A stretch of DNA of 64,000 nucleotides from Lysinibacillus xylanilyticus (GCF_001183605.1 NZ_LFXJ01000006.1:4348-68347), one strand, 5' to 3'. Shown: positions 44,138 through 53,434, counted from the stretch's first letter. Numbers and translations: made by a program. Notes: generated by a model not told the origin, from the letters alone.

Positions 44138-45481
44138 ATGAATGATTCAGCTGTAATGTGGAGTCGAGCCTTAACGGAATTAACATTATCATTTCATATT
44201 GTATACGCAACAATTGGTGTTGGTATACCTTTAATGATAATGATTGCTCAATGGGTTGGATTGAAAAATAATGACGAACATTATTTATTACTCGCAAGAA
44301 GATGGGCAAGAGGGTTTGTAATTACTGTCGCAATCGGTGTTGTCACTGGTACAGCGATTGGACTGCAGCTATCGCTACTATGGCCAAACTTTATGGAGTT
44401 GGCTGGTCAGGTAATTGCATTACCTTTGTTTATGGAAACATTCGCGTTCTTTGTTGAAGCCATTTTCTTAGGGCTTTATTTATATACTTGGGATCGATTC
44501 AAAAATCCAAAGCGCCATCTATTATTATTGGTTCCAGTAGCTATTGGTGCTTCTATGTCGGCTGTTTTTATTACGATTGTGAATGCATTTATGAACGCAC
44601 CGCAGGGCTTTGACCTTGTAGATGGAGAGCTTGTAAATATTCAACCAGTACTGGCTATGTTAAATCCCGCAATGCCAACGAAGGTAGCGCATGTATTAGT
44701 AACATCTTATATGACTGCGGCATTTTTATTAGCCTCTATTGCAGCTTATCGTATGCTGCGAGGATCGAAGCATGTGTATCATAAAAAAGCGTTACATCTA
44801 TTATTGAAACTTGGCTTAGTATTTTCGATAGCGGCACTGATTGTAGGTGACTTTTCTGGGAAGTATTTAGCTGAATATCAACCTGAAAAATTAGCTGCTG
44901 CTGAATGGCATTTTGAAACAAAAGAGGATGCTTCACTTGTGCTATTCGGAGTGTTAGATGGAGAAGAAGTGAAATACGCCATCAAAGTACCGTATGCATT
45001 GAGTGTATTGGCGCATAATAATCCTTTTGCTGAAGTAAAAGGTTTGGATCAATTTCCTGAGGACGAACAGCCGCCACTTTATATTCATTATTTGTTTGAT
45101 GTCATGGTAGTTATCGGAACTTTACTAATTGTCGTTGCAGCTATTTATGTGCTAGGTAAGTGGCGAGGATGGAAGTTTATTTCTTCAAAAAGTTTTAAGA
45201 GAATAGTAGTGGCAGGTGGTCCGCTATCTCTTATTGCTGTTGAGGCAGGCTGGTGGTTTGCGGAAGTAGGGCGTCAGCCTTGGATACTTCGTGGTTATAT
45301 GAAAACGGCGGAAGGTGCTACAACAAGTGGCCAAGTCGATACTATGCTAATACTATTTGCGGGGCTGTACATTGTATTAGCGGTAGGAAGTATCGTTGTA
45401 CTTATTCGTATGTTCCGTAACAATCCGATTGAACGTGAAATTGAAGAACATCAACAAGTGGAAGGATGTGCAGGGCAATGA
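44138..45481 (+). CDS. cydA: Cytochrome bd oxidase subunit I
   Basis: 447 aa, nine helices. Quinol:O2 oxidoreductase subunit carrying hemes b558, b595 and d. Heme-ligand His in TLSFHIVYATIGVG, conserved Glu in FFVEAIFLGLYLYTWDR, and the signature GRQPWIL after WWFAEV are present. The Q-loop is short, as in the Geobacillus K1/YthA branch rather than E. coli. ATG 44138 follows GGAGATG. Bd oxidases tolerate sulfide better than heme-copper oxidases, fitting this locus. Confidence 0.95.
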   Translation: MNDSAVMWSRALTELTLSFHIVYATIGVGIPLMIMIAQWVGLKNNDEHYLLLARRWARGFVITVAIGVVTGTAIGLQLSLLWPNFMELAGQVIALPLFMETFAFFVEAIFLGLYLYTWDRFKNPKRHLLLLVPVAIGASMSAVFITIVNAFMNAPQGFDLVDGELVNIQPVLAMLNPAMPTKVAHVLVTSYMTAAFLLASIAAYRMLRGSKHVYHKKALHLLLKLGLVFSIAALIVGDFSGKYLAEYQPEKLAAAEWHFETKEDASLVLFGVLDGEEVKYAIKVPYALSVLAHNNPFAEVKGLDQFPEDEQPPLYIHYLFDVMVVIGTLLIVVAAIYVLGKWRGWKFISSKSFKRIVVAGGPLSLIAVEAGWWFAEVGRQPWILRGYMKTAEGATTSGQVDTMLILFAGLYIVLAVGSIVVLIRMFRNNPIEREIEEHQQVEGCAGQ

Positions 45482-46506
45482 GTTTAGAAATATTAGGGAT
45501 TTCAGTGCTATGGTTATTTCTATTCGGCTATGTCATTGTTGCGTCCATAGACTTTGGAGCGGGCTTCTTTAATGCGTATAGTGTCGTGATTGGTAAAGAC
45601 CAAATACTAGCCAATGTTATTAAGCGCTATTTATCTCCGGTGTGGGAAATTACAAACGTCTTCCTTGTATTTTTCTTTGTTGGAATGGTAGGTTTCTTTC
45701 CTCAAACAGCTTATTATTACGGCACAATTTTGCTAGTGCCGGTCAGTATTGCATTAATATTAATTGCAATTAGAGGGAGCTATTATGCATTTGAGTCCTA
45801 CAGTGAAAAAGGTGGACATATTGGTTATACAATGATGTACGGAATTACTGGTTTATTTATACCTGCATCTCTTTCTATTGTGTTAACGATATCCGAGGGA
45901 GGGTTCGTAAAAATCGTAAATGAAGAGCCGCATTTGCAAATGGTTAAACTTTTCACAAATCCGTTAACTTGGTCTATTGTGTTATTAAGTATAGTTGCAG
46001 TTTTGTATATTTCAGCCGTTTTCCTAACATGGTATGGGAAAAGAGCGCGAGATGAACATGCTTCTAATTTAATGCGAAAGTATGCACTCGGTTGGTCGTT
46101 GCCGCTCATAATAAGTGTAATAGGGATTATGGTGGAGTTAAAGGGACATGTGCCTGTGCATTATGAAAATATGTTAAATCTGTGGTGGCTTTTCGCCATT
46201 TCAGGTGTGCTATTTGTTGTCACATTAATTCTTTTATTTAAAAAGAAAAACTATGGCATAGCAGTCTTTTTAATGGTTGCCCAATTTGGCTTTGCATTTT
46301 TTGGCTATGGTATTTCACATTATCCATATTTACTGTATCCGTACCTATCAGTCTATGATAGCTTTACAAATGAAACAATGGCAGTTGCATTAGTGATTAC
46401 GTTTGTTGGAGGATTAGTTCTACTCATACCTTCACTATATTTAGTAATGAAATGGTTCGTGTTTGATCGTGATTATGCTTGCGGTAAACATGATCATCAT
46501 GCATAG
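45478..46506 (+). CDS. cydB: Cytochrome bd oxidase subunit II
   Basis: 342 aa with eight or nine helices; opening LWLFLFGYVIVASIDFGAGF and the following SPVWEITNVFLVFFFVGMVG are CydB hallmarks. ATG 45478 overlaps the cydA stop (ATGA), and GGAAGG lies upstream. Length matches the Geobacillus K1-type CydB. Followed 12 bases later by cydS. Confidence 0.94.
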   Translation: MSLEILGISVLWLFLFGYVIVASIDFGAGFFNAYSVVIGKDQILANVIKRYLSPVWEITNVFLVFFFVGMVGFFPQTAYYYGTILLVPVSIALILIAIRGSYYAFESYSEKGGHIGYTMMYGITGLFIPASLSIVLTISEGGFVKIVNEEPHLQMVKLFTNPLTWSIVLLSIVAVLYISAVFLTWYGKRARDEHASNLMRKYALGWSLPLIISVIGIMVELKGHVPVHYENMLNLWWLFAISGVLFVVTLILLFKKKNYGIAVFLMVAQFGFAFFGYGISHYPYLLYPYLSVYDSFTNETMAVALVITFVGGLVLLIPSLYLVMKWFVFDRDYACGKHDHHA

Positions 46507-46518
46507 GGGGAATTATAT

Positions 46519-46620
46519 ATGAATCAATTTATTATTTTGTATGCACCTTTTCTTGTAGTAACTATTAGCATTGTGATTGGCTTTTGGATAGGGCCGAAAG
46601 ATCGTCAAATTAAGCGGTAG
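46519..46620 (+). CDS. cydS: Cytochrome bd small subunit CydS
   Basis: 33-aa peptide starting MNQFIILYAPFLVVTISIVI and ending GPKDRQIKR. It matches Geobacillus CydS in length, layout and the Tyr-Ala-Pro near the start. CydS packs against CydA as the third structural subunit. AGGGGG precedes the ATG by 8 bases. Too short for most gene finders. Confidence 0.9.
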   Translation: MNQFIILYAPFLVVTISIVIGFWIGPKDRQIKR

Positions 46621-46680
46621 GCTGTGGACGCTGATCCCCAAAGGAGTCGCCCTGCTACTTATATAAAAAATGTCATCCCA
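46621..46680 (-). repeat. Family B repeat, left-arm fragment (minus strand)
   Basis: Reverse complement reads TATATAAGTAGCAGGGCGAC then TCCTTTGGGGATCAGCG, matching the left part of the 10888 copy. Confidence 0.6.
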
Positions 46681-46722
46681 CCTATTTGATGTCGAACCTT
46701 AATTTAAATAGAGTAAATACAA

Positions 46723-46772
46723 AAAGGGACTATATGAAAAGCGTGATACTACACTTTCCGTATAGTCCCTTT
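46723..46772. terminator. Bidirectional terminator between cydS and a TetR gene
   Basis: 12-bp perfect stem AAAGGGACTATA / TATAGTCCCTTT between convergent genes. Confidence 0.88.
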
Positions 46773-46791
46773 AAGTGTCTAAAGATAAGTT

Positions 46792-47697
46792 TTACTTCAT
46801 GCAGCGTTCTGATGGTCGTTCGATTTTTACATAGCGCCATAAGCTATTAGCGATGTCACGTGCCTCTTCTGCGTGTTCGGTCCCAACGAATGCTTTACGG
46901 AAAGGTGTAAGAAGTGATTCGATGATAAAGAGCTTTGGCTTTTCGCGCTGTAGTTCCTCTAATAAGAATTCCACATACTCTAAGCCTTCCGCTGTTTCAT
47001 TCTTAGACAATCCTTTTTTAAAGCCTGTTAATTGCTCGATGACCGTTCCCTTATCTACGGTTTTATAGTTCGCGACGTTTTGTATCGTGTTGATCATTTC
47101 CGTACTAATGAGGATTTCTTTTGATTCAAGCATAACGGGTATAATTACGCTAATATTGCGTAATGCTACACGTACAATGGCTTCGCGATTTATATATTTA
47201 TAATCAGCAATTAAGACAGCACGTATTGAAAGGTTAATCATACCAAGTGTTTGCACAGCACATTCGTAGCTAATTGGACTAACTTCTTCTCCGAAAACTT
47301 GTACAAGTCGATTGGCAAGCCACTCCAGTTCTTGTAAATGATAGTTTAAAATAATTTTTTTCAGTTCATTATCACGAGAATGGAAAACCGATTCAAAAAT
47401 TTGAATTAAATTATGTTCTCGATTGACATACATGAGTACCGCAACTTGCTGTGTTAATACTTCTAAATCAGTAGGATCTTTGCCGTAAAGAAGTTCGTGA
47501 CGGCGATTACTTGCCTCCTCACGCCCTTCATCCAATATGGCGATTAAGCATTCATTTTTAGAAGAAAAATGATTATAAAATGTACCCTTTGAAATTTTAG
47601 CTGCACTAATGATGTCGTTAATCGATGCATCCACGAATCCTTTTTCAATAAAAAGAGCACGTGCAGCAGTAATGATTTGTCTTTTTCTTTTGTTCAT
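46792..47697 (-). CDS. TetR-family regulator with long C-terminal domain
   Basis: 301 aa. N-terminal helix-turn-helix (about 5-50: ARALFIEKGFVDASINDIIS, KGTFYNHFSSKNE). The ligand domain extends about 100 residues beyond a standard TetR protein. Divergent from an MFS drug-efflux gene 157 bases away, so it most likely represses that gene and itself until a substrate binds. Confidence 0.9.
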   Translation of the reverse strand: MNKRKRQIITAARALFIEKGFVDASINDIISAAKISKGTFYNHFSSKNECLIAILDEGREEASNRRHELLYGKDPTDLEVLTQQVAVLMYVNREHNLIQIFESVFHSRDNELKKIILNYHLQELEWLANRLVQVFGEEVSPISYECAVQTLGMINLSIRAVLIADYKYINREAIVRVALRNISVIIPVMLESKEILISTEMINTIQNVANYKTVDKGTVIEQLTGFKKGLSKNETAEGLEYVEFLLEELQREKPKLFIIESLLTPFRKAFVGTEHAEEARDIANSLWRYVKIERPSERCMK

Positions 47698-47854
47698 AAC
47701 CTCACCTTTTTTAAAATATTATACTCTCATTCTATAGCTAAAACGCCTATATATCAATGTTTTTAAATTTTATAATCTTAATTCTTGAAAAAAGTAGACT
47801 GCGAGTATAAAATAAGTCTTATCGAAAAAAACAGGAAAGAATTGAGGGATATAA

Positions 47855-49369
47855 ATGAATAGTGGTCAAACACTGAAAAAGCCCCCCTATGGAATGATTT
47901 CAATTTTATTTGTGGGTGCTTTTGTTGCTTTTTTAAACAACACATTGTTAAATGTTGCGTTACCAACAATCATGAAAGATTTTGATATAACGTATTCAAA
48001 GGTACAATGGCTAGCAACAGGTTATATGCTTGTAAGTGGTATTTTAGTACCTGCTTCAGCATTCTTCGTAACACGCTTTAAAAATAGACATTTATTTATT
48101 GCAGCAATGTCAGTCTTTACAATCGGTACAGTTATGGCCGGCTTTGCACCTAACTTCAGTACACTTTTAGCAGGTCGTATGGTGCAGGCAGCAGGGGCTG
48201 CAAGTATGTCACCACTTTTAATGAATGTAATGCTGATCAGTTTTCCAAAAGAAAAACGTGGTGCAGCAATGGGTATTTTCGGTTTAGTTATGATTTCTGC
48301 GCCAGCGATAGGTCCTACATTATCTGGATATATTGTTGAGCACCATGATTGGCGTATGCTGTTCCAAATGATTATTCCATTTGCTGTAATCAGTTTATTA
48401 TTTGGTATTTGGAAATTAGAAAACGTAATGGAAACACGTAAAGTTCATTTAGATTTCCCATCAGTACTATTATCAACAATAGCGTTCGGTGGTATTCTAT
48501 ATGGTTTCGCTACTGCAGGAGATAAGGGCTGGTCAAGTCCTTGGGTATATGGCACAATTTCAGTTGGTTTTCTTGCTTTAATCATCTTCATATTTAAACA
48601 ACTACGTATGGATCAGCCTTTACTTGAATTACGGATTTATAAATATCCGATGTTTGCACTGGGATCAGCCATCTCGGTTATCGTGTCAATGGCTATGTTC
48701 TCTGGGATGATTTTAACACCTGCTTATGTACAATCTATTCGTGGAATTGATCCATTTAAAGCGGGCTTAATGATGCTTCCTGGGGCACTTGCAATGGGTA
48801 TTATGTCGCCGATTACAGGGAAACTTTTTGATAAATTTGGACCGCGTATATTAGCGATTATCGGTTTAACGATTACAACAATTGCAACATTCGGTTTAGC
48901 AAAGTTAGAGTTAGATTCAAGCTATACATTTATCGTGTCCATGTACACAATTCGTATGTTCGGTATGTCAATGGTTATGATGCCAATTATGACAAACGGT
49001 TTAAACCAATTACCACAAATGATGAACCCACATGGTACTGCCATTAATAATACTTTACAGCAAGTGGCAGGGGCGATTGGTAGTGCTGTGATGGTAACGA
49101 TCATGAATAACCGTACAAAAGCAAAAGCGGAAGAATTAATTGCAGAAGCAAAAGCCAATGCAGCGCAATCAGGTGTTGCACCAACGCCAGAACAAATGCA
49201 ACAAATGCAGGATCAGATTACGCAAAATGCTTTATTAGAAGGTATTACACACTCATTCTTAATAGCAGCTGGTGTTACAGTTCTTGCGCTAGTGCTTGCG
49301 TTCTTCCTAAAACGTGTAAAAATTGAAAGCTCAGCGGCTTCAATGGATTTGAAAAAAACAACTAAATAA
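47855..49369 (+). CDS. DHA2-family multidrug efflux MFS transporter (EmrB/QacA type)
   Basis: 504 aa with 14 predicted helices. Motifs NNTLLNVALPTIMKDF in helix 1, GRMVQAAGAASMSPLLMNVM, and the motif C-like GLVMISAPAIGPTLSGYIVE typical of drug/proton antiporters. ATG 47855 after TTGAGGG. Paired divergently with a TetR repressor. Substrate unknown. Confidence 0.92.
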   Translation: MNSGQTLKKPPYGMISILFVGAFVAFLNNTLLNVALPTIMKDFDITYSKVQWLATGYMLVSGILVPASAFFVTRFKNRHLFIAAMSVFTIGTVMAGFAPNFSTLLAGRMVQAAGAASMSPLLMNVMLISFPKEKRGAAMGIFGLVMISAPAIGPTLSGYIVEHHDWRMLFQMIIPFAVISLLFGIWKLENVMETRKVHLDFPSVLLSTIAFGGILYGFATAGDKGWSSPWVYGTISVGFLALIIFIFKQLRMDQPLLELRIYKYPMFALGSAISVIVSMAMFSGMILTPAYVQSIRGIDPFKAGLMMLPGALAMGIMSPITGKLFDKFGPRILAIIGLTITTIATFGLAKLELDSSYTFIVSMYTIRMFGMSMVMMPIMTNGLNQLPQMMNPHGTAINNTLQQVAGAIGSAVMVTIMNNRTKAKAEELIAEAKANAAQSGVAPTPEQMQQMQDQITQNALLEGITHSFLIAAGVTVLALVLAFFLKRVKIESSAASMDLKKTTK

Positions 49370-49383
49370 TGATGACTGATAGG

Positions 49384-49443
49384 CTCCCCTATAGGTAGAC
49401 GGATGAAAAAATATAATTCTGTTTATCGAAGGGGAGTTTTTTT
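49384..49443 (+). terminator. Probable terminator after the DHA2 transporter
   Basis: CTCCCC / GGGGAG stem with long AT-rich loop followed by TTTTTTT. Confidence 0.6.
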
Positions 49444-49490
49444 GATGCATCTCATAGCAATACATAGATGCAATATTCGTTTGGCACTCA

Positions 49491-49568
49491 AAAAAACACG
49501 GACATTAGCAAAAGCAAAAGGGTGGATGAATTTTAAAATCATCCAAACCTTTTGCGCTAATGTCCGTG
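49491..49568 (-). terminator. Long-stem terminator of the MMPL gene
   Basis: Outer arms CACGGACATTAG / CTAATGTCCGTG (12 bp), inner GCAAAAGG / CCTTTTGC and TGGATGA / TCATCCA; on the minus strand the stem is followed by TTTTTT. Unusually long at about 27 bp. Confidence 0.85.
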
Positions 49569-49576
49569 CATTAATT

Positions 49577-51763
49577 TTAAGCATCCTTTTTAAATAATGC
49601 TCCTGGCCAAAACGCATACTTACCGAGAACTGTCGTAATGGCAGGTACAAGCAATGGACGTACAATGAATGTATCAAGCAACACCCCAATTGCCGTAACG
49701 ACACCGAACTGAACAAGTACTTGAATAGGTAAGGTAGCAAGGACAGCAAATGTTCCTGCTAAAATTAAACCAGCAGATGTAATAACACTTCCTGTTCGTA
49801 CGACACCTTCCTCAATAGCTGTTAGATGATCTACGGTCCTACGTTTTTTCCAAATTTCCGAAATCATAAAGATATTATAATCTTCTCCGAGTGCCACTAA
49901 AAATACAAATGCATAGAGTGGAATCGCTCCTGAAATGGCATCCGCACCCATTACATGGTGTAAAATTAGCCAACCTGCACCAAGTGCACCGAAATAAGAA
50001 ATAATAACCGTCGCTAATAAGTAAACAGTTGCTGTTATTGAACGTAGATAAATAAATAATAATAAAGCAATTAATGCAATCATAGTTGGCATAATAACAG
50101 TTTCATCGCGTACAGTTAATTGCTGTGTATCATATTGGCTAGCTGTTTCGCCGCCAATCCAAATATGTTTATCTGCATCTTTTATACCTTCGGCCTCAAG
50201 CATTTTTATAACCTCTGCTCTAAGCTCTGGAATATGAGCTAACGATTCCTTAGCATAAGGATTCGCATTTAAAGAAACCTCGTACAGTTGGATAGCATTA
50301 TTCTTCTTTCCAATTTGACTATCTGCAACACTATCAATATAAGAGATTTCAGTTAATTGCTGCTGCAAGTTAATATCTATACCTTCTGTATCAATGATGA
50401 GCTGAACTGGAGCTAATTCGCCAGGTGAAAAATTTTCTTCTATTAAAGTAAAGCCTTCACGTGATGGCATATCCTCAGGGAATGACGATAATAAGTCAAA
50501 AGTATACTGAATACGTGGTACGAATGCTGCTAATCCACCGAGTAACAGTAAAGTGACAACAATGACAATCCATGGTTTATGCGTCGCAAAGCGCCCAATT
50601 TTACGGCTTATTTTATGTGTTGGTTTGTGCTGTTTTTTATCCTTCTTACGAGCCATTTCCTCTGTTCGAGGTATGAATGGGAAGAAGGCGACGCGACCTA
50701 TCATGACAAGAATTGCTGGAAGAACAACAAGTGCTGCAATTCCCATCACGAGTACGCCAAAGCTAAAAGGAACTGCAAAGCGTTGGAATGCACCATAATG
50801 GGCCAGACTAAGAGTAGCTAGACCAATGACAACCGTTAAGGCACTCATCAAAATTGCACCGCCAGATTCCTTTATAGCAAGCTTCATGGCAGTAGTCTTA
50901 TCCTCAATTTTAAATAATATCTCTCGGTACTTTGATATTAAAAATAAACAATAATCTGTACCTGCACCAAAGAGTAATACAGTCATAATAGAGACGGCCT
51001 GCGAATCTTTATCTATCAATCCGTTATCAGCTAAGAAGCCGAGCGTAGGACTTATGACACCATAGGCAAGAACGACAACGATTAATGGAATAATAGCTAA
51101 TAATGGTGAACGATAAATAATAATTAGTAATACTAAAACAAGGAGCACTGTTGCAATCAATAATTTCACATCAGCCTGAGAGAATAAACTGACAGCATCC
51201 GTAGCAATACCAACTGGTCCGGAATAACGCACATGAAGATTGTCGCTAACTAAGTCTTTATCTAGTTGGATATTGTACTTATCCATTGTTTTTGTTAATG
51301 CCTTTAAACTCTCTCTTAACGAATCAGTAGCCACGCCTTTTTCAAAGAAAATAGGAGTTACAATTGTTGTGCCATTGTCAGATGCAGACGCTAAAAAGGC
51401 TTGAGGTGGCATTTTATCATATGGTGGAATAAGAGTTTGGTTTTCTAAAGGTTTAGACTTAAGCTCACCGTAAACCTTTTGGATGGCTACGAAATCGTCG
51501 GTAGTTAGCCCACTTTCTCGATACCAGACGAGTAATAATGGTGTACCTGCTTCATTCGGAAATTGTTCCGCAATAATAGTCGCTGCTTGCTGAGACATTT
51601 TGCTCTCGGGTAAATTTTTACCAGATTCACTCTTGATACTATTAATCTGTGGCCAAGCAAAAGACAATACAACCACAAGTAAAACCCAAAAAACAAGGGC
51701 TAATAGGCGACCCTTTTTACTTGCTACCATCGAACCCCATTGCTCAAGTGGGTGTTTTTTCAT
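49577..51763 (-). CDS. MMPL/RND-family transporter (YdfJ-like)
   Basis: 728 aa. Two MMPL repeats, each an extracytoplasmic domain followed by a membrane bundle. Helix 1 is at about 20-37, the first bundle at about 190-370, the second about 560-720. Motifs GAGTDYCLFLISKYRE and ALGEDYNIFMISEIWKK contain the proton-relay acidic pairs. Exports lipids, surfactants or drugs in relatives; substrate unknown. ATG 51763 follows GGAGG. Divergent TetR gene is the likely regulator. Confidence 0.92.
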   Translation of the reverse strand: MKKHPLEQWGSMVASKKGRLLALVFWVLLVVVLSFAWPQINSIKSESGKNLPESKMSQQAATIIAEQFPNEAGTPLLLVWYRESGLTTDDFVAIQKVYGELKSKPLENQTLIPPYDKMPPQAFLASASDNGTTIVTPIFFEKGVATDSLRESLKALTKTMDKYNIQLDKDLVSDNLHVRYSGPVGIATDAVSLFSQADVKLLIATVLLVLVLLIIIYRSPLLAIIPLIVVVLAYGVISPTLGFLADNGLIDKDSQAVSIMTVLLFGAGTDYCLFLISKYREILFKIEDKTTAMKLAIKESGGAILMSALTVVIGLATLSLAHYGAFQRFAVPFSFGVLVMGIAALVVLPAILVMIGRVAFFPFIPRTEEMARKKDKKQHKPTHKISRKIGRFATHKPWIVIVVTLLLLGGLAAFVPRIQYTFDLLSSFPEDMPSREGFTLIEENFSPGELAPVQLIIDTEGIDINLQQQLTEISYIDSVADSQIGKKNNAIQLYEVSLNANPYAKESLAHIPELRAEVIKMLEAEGIKDADKHIWIGGETASQYDTQQLTVRDETVIMPTMIALIALLLFIYLRSITATVYLLATVIISYFGALGAGWLILHHVMGADAISGAIPLYAFVFLVALGEDYNIFMISEIWKKRRTVDHLTAIEEGVVRTGSVITSAGLILAGTFAVLATLPIQVLVQFGVVTAIGVLLDTFIVRPLLVPAITTVLGKYAFWPGALFKKDA

Positions 51764-51884
51764 GATAGGACCTCCATTTCATCTATGTAATTTTAATTAT
51801 ATATACTGGAAGGTTAATTAATCAATTGCGAAAAATTTATATGCTATACTATGTCTAAAAAGAATCCTTTATAAGGGGGCGAAC

Positions 51885-52505
51885 TTGTTGAAGCAGTCAC
51901 CGCGTGTTCTAGGGAGACCTCGCCATGATGAAAACGCGAAACCAAAAAAAGATATTGTCCTTGAAACGGCAACAAGGCTTTTTATAAAAGAAGGCTATAA
52001 AAATATTTCGATGGATGATGTAGCAAAAGCTTGTAACGTTACAAAGGCTACTATCTATTACTATTACCCGACTAAAGGGGATTTATATACATCAGCGTTG
52101 TTGGCAATGATGGATCGAATCAGACTGTCCATTTTGCATATTTTAGAGCAGCCAATAGTATTTAAAGAACGGTTAGAGCAGCTTATTGAAATCCATTTAT
52201 CAGCCACTGTAGATATTGATATGAAAAATTTTATGAGAGAGGCGACAATTAATTTATCGAAATCCCAATTAAAAGAAGTACTGGCATCTGAAAATAATAT
52301 GTATAAAACGATAGAGCAGGCGATGCAGCGAGAGATGGAGCAAGGCACAATTCGGAAGGGAAATGCTACTTTTTTTGCACATGCGTTTATGGCATTAATG
52401 TCAGTAGGCTACTTTAAAGATGGAGAAGGGGAAAGGTTATTTCAATCAGAAGCTATGGCTGCGAAAGAAATTGTAGACTTTTTCTGGCAATCTGTTGAAA
52501 AATGA
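51885..52505 (+). CDS. TetR-family transcriptional regulator
   Basis: 206 aa. Basic N-terminal arm (RVLGRPRHDENAKPKKD), helix-turn-helix (ATRLFIKEGYKNISMDDVAK, VTKATIYYYYPTKGDLY), and a ligand domain. TTG start 51885 with AAGGGGG 7 bases upstream; a second TTG follows directly. Divergent from the MMPL gene with a 121-base shared region, so it probably controls it. Confidence 0.9.
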   Translation: MLKQSPRVLGRPRHDENAKPKKDIVLETATRLFIKEGYKNISMDDVAKACNVTKATIYYYYPTKGDLYTSALLAMMDRIRLSILHILEQPIVFKERLEQLIEIHLSATVDIDMKNFMREATINLSKSQLKEVLASENNMYKTIEQAMQREMEQGTIRKGNATFFAHAFMALMSVGYFKDGEGERLFQSEAMAAKEIVDFFWQSVEK

Positions 52506-52731
52506 TTTCTTTATATATGTAACATATAATGCTGAAGATAAAATAAGTATTACCAGATCGATTTAGGGGAAGCTTAAGTAGACTAAATACTATTGAAAAT
52601 CAAATGTTTTACAGTGACATTTTAAAAATTTGAGGTTGAAAATATTGTATTTTTTAACAGTGGGGACAAAAAGCAAACTTAAATACGATGTATAGTTGAC
52701 AAAACAATGAATTTTGAAAAGATTGTCGAAA
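52506..52731. other. Gap between the TetR gene and the yjlC promoter
   Basis: AT-rich, no convincing gene; a minus-strand frame across 52590-52847 lacks a ribosome binding site and crosses the yjlC promoter, so I do not accept it. Confidence 0.5.
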
Positions 52732-52775
52732 TTGTGATTTAGCTCATTGAAATAATGTGCAAACAGTCTTATAAT
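52732..52775 (+). promoter_or_regulatory. yjlC-ndh promoter with Rex-like site
   Basis: -35 TTGAAA (52747-52752), 17-base spacer, -10 TATAAT (52770-52775), a near-consensus sigma-A promoter. TTGTGA-TTTAGC-TCATTG (52732-52749) overlaps the -35; the Rex consensus is TTGTGA-N6-TCACAA. Rex control by NADH/NAD+ ratio is known for yjlC-ndh in B. subtilis. Confidence 0.7.
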
Positions 52776-52815
52776 GGAGTTTATAATGTCACCAAGACAA
52801 GATAAGGATGGAATT

Positions 52816-52902
52816 ATGATGCACTTTTTGCAAAATAAAGTTAACATTGTAATAACAAGTTATACGAATTACTATCCAGCTCTTGAGACTGGTGATTTGT
52901 AA
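52816..52902 (+). CDS. 28-codon leader ORF upstream of yjlC
   Basis: AAGGATGG lies 6 bases before ATG 52816; a second in-frame ATG follows. Encodes MMHFLQNKVNIVITSYTNYY plus eight residues, including three Tyr in five positions. It sits between a strong promoter and an intrinsic terminator, the arrangement of a regulatory leader peptide. No similarity known to me; may not be translated. Confidence 0.45.
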   Translation: MMHFLQNKVNIVITSYTNYYPALETGDL

Positions 52903-52919
52903 GATATACGCGCTGTAAC

Positions 52920-52951
52920 GACTGTTAAGAAGTGCCTTAATGGTCTTTTTT
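52920..52951 (+). terminator. Intrinsic terminator in the yjlC leader
   Basis: 10-bp stem GACTGTTAAG / CTTAATGGTC (with wobble pairs), 6-base loop, then TTTTTT. Lies between promoter and first gene, so some read-through or control must exist. Confidence 0.75.
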
Positions 52952-53005
52952 ACATGGAAGCAATAAAATTAAAATAGTAATAGTGATGGCAAAGGAGAGT
53001 TCAAA

Positions 53006-53434
53006 ATGTCAGAAACGAAAAACCAAACACAGTCTGAACAACTTACTGTGAGTCAAGAACAACTAGATGTGCTAGATCAATTATTAAAGCCTGAGGTTCA
53101 GGAATCACTTACAACATTAGTTGAACAATTACCTAAGTTAACTGAAATGATGACGCTATTAACAAAATCATATGAGTTTGCTCAAGCTGTTGCAACTGAC
53201 GAAGTACTTAAAAATGATACTGTTGGTGCAGTAACAGAAATGGCTGGCCCAGTAGTAGGCTCAGCTAAAAACCTTGCAGCTACTGCAATTGAAGCGAAGG
53301 ACCGTGCTTCTGAAAGCCAAGAAGTAATTGGTTTATTCGGTCTTATGAAAATGTTAAAAGACCCACAAGTTCAAGGTGTTTTCCGTTTTGTTAATGCTTT
53401 CTTACAAGTAAGCGCTGAACGTAAAGCTAAATAA
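53006..53434 (+). CDS. yjlC: DUF1641 protein YjlC
   Basis: 142 aa, soluble and helical. Core blocks LLKPEVQESLTTLVEQLPKL and MLKDPQVQGVFRFVNAFLQV match the DUF1641 protein of the sqr operon. The gene lies 50 bases before ndh and shares its transcript, as in B. subtilis. GGAGAG precedes the ATG. Likely an accessory of the NADH dehydrogenase; the biochemical role is unknown. Confidence 0.92.
   Translation: MSETKNQTQSEQLTVSQEQLDVLDQLLKPEVQESLTTLVEQLPKLTEMMTLLTKSYEFAQAVATDEVLKNDTVGAVTEMAGPVVGSAKNLAATAIEAKDRASESQEVIGLFGLMKMLKDPQVQGVFRFVNAFLQVSAERKAK

Noticed and set aside
52590-52847. 85-aa minus-strand ORF upstream of yjlC
   Set aside because: Crosses the yjlC promoter and leader ORF, lacks a ribosome binding site and has AT-driven composition.
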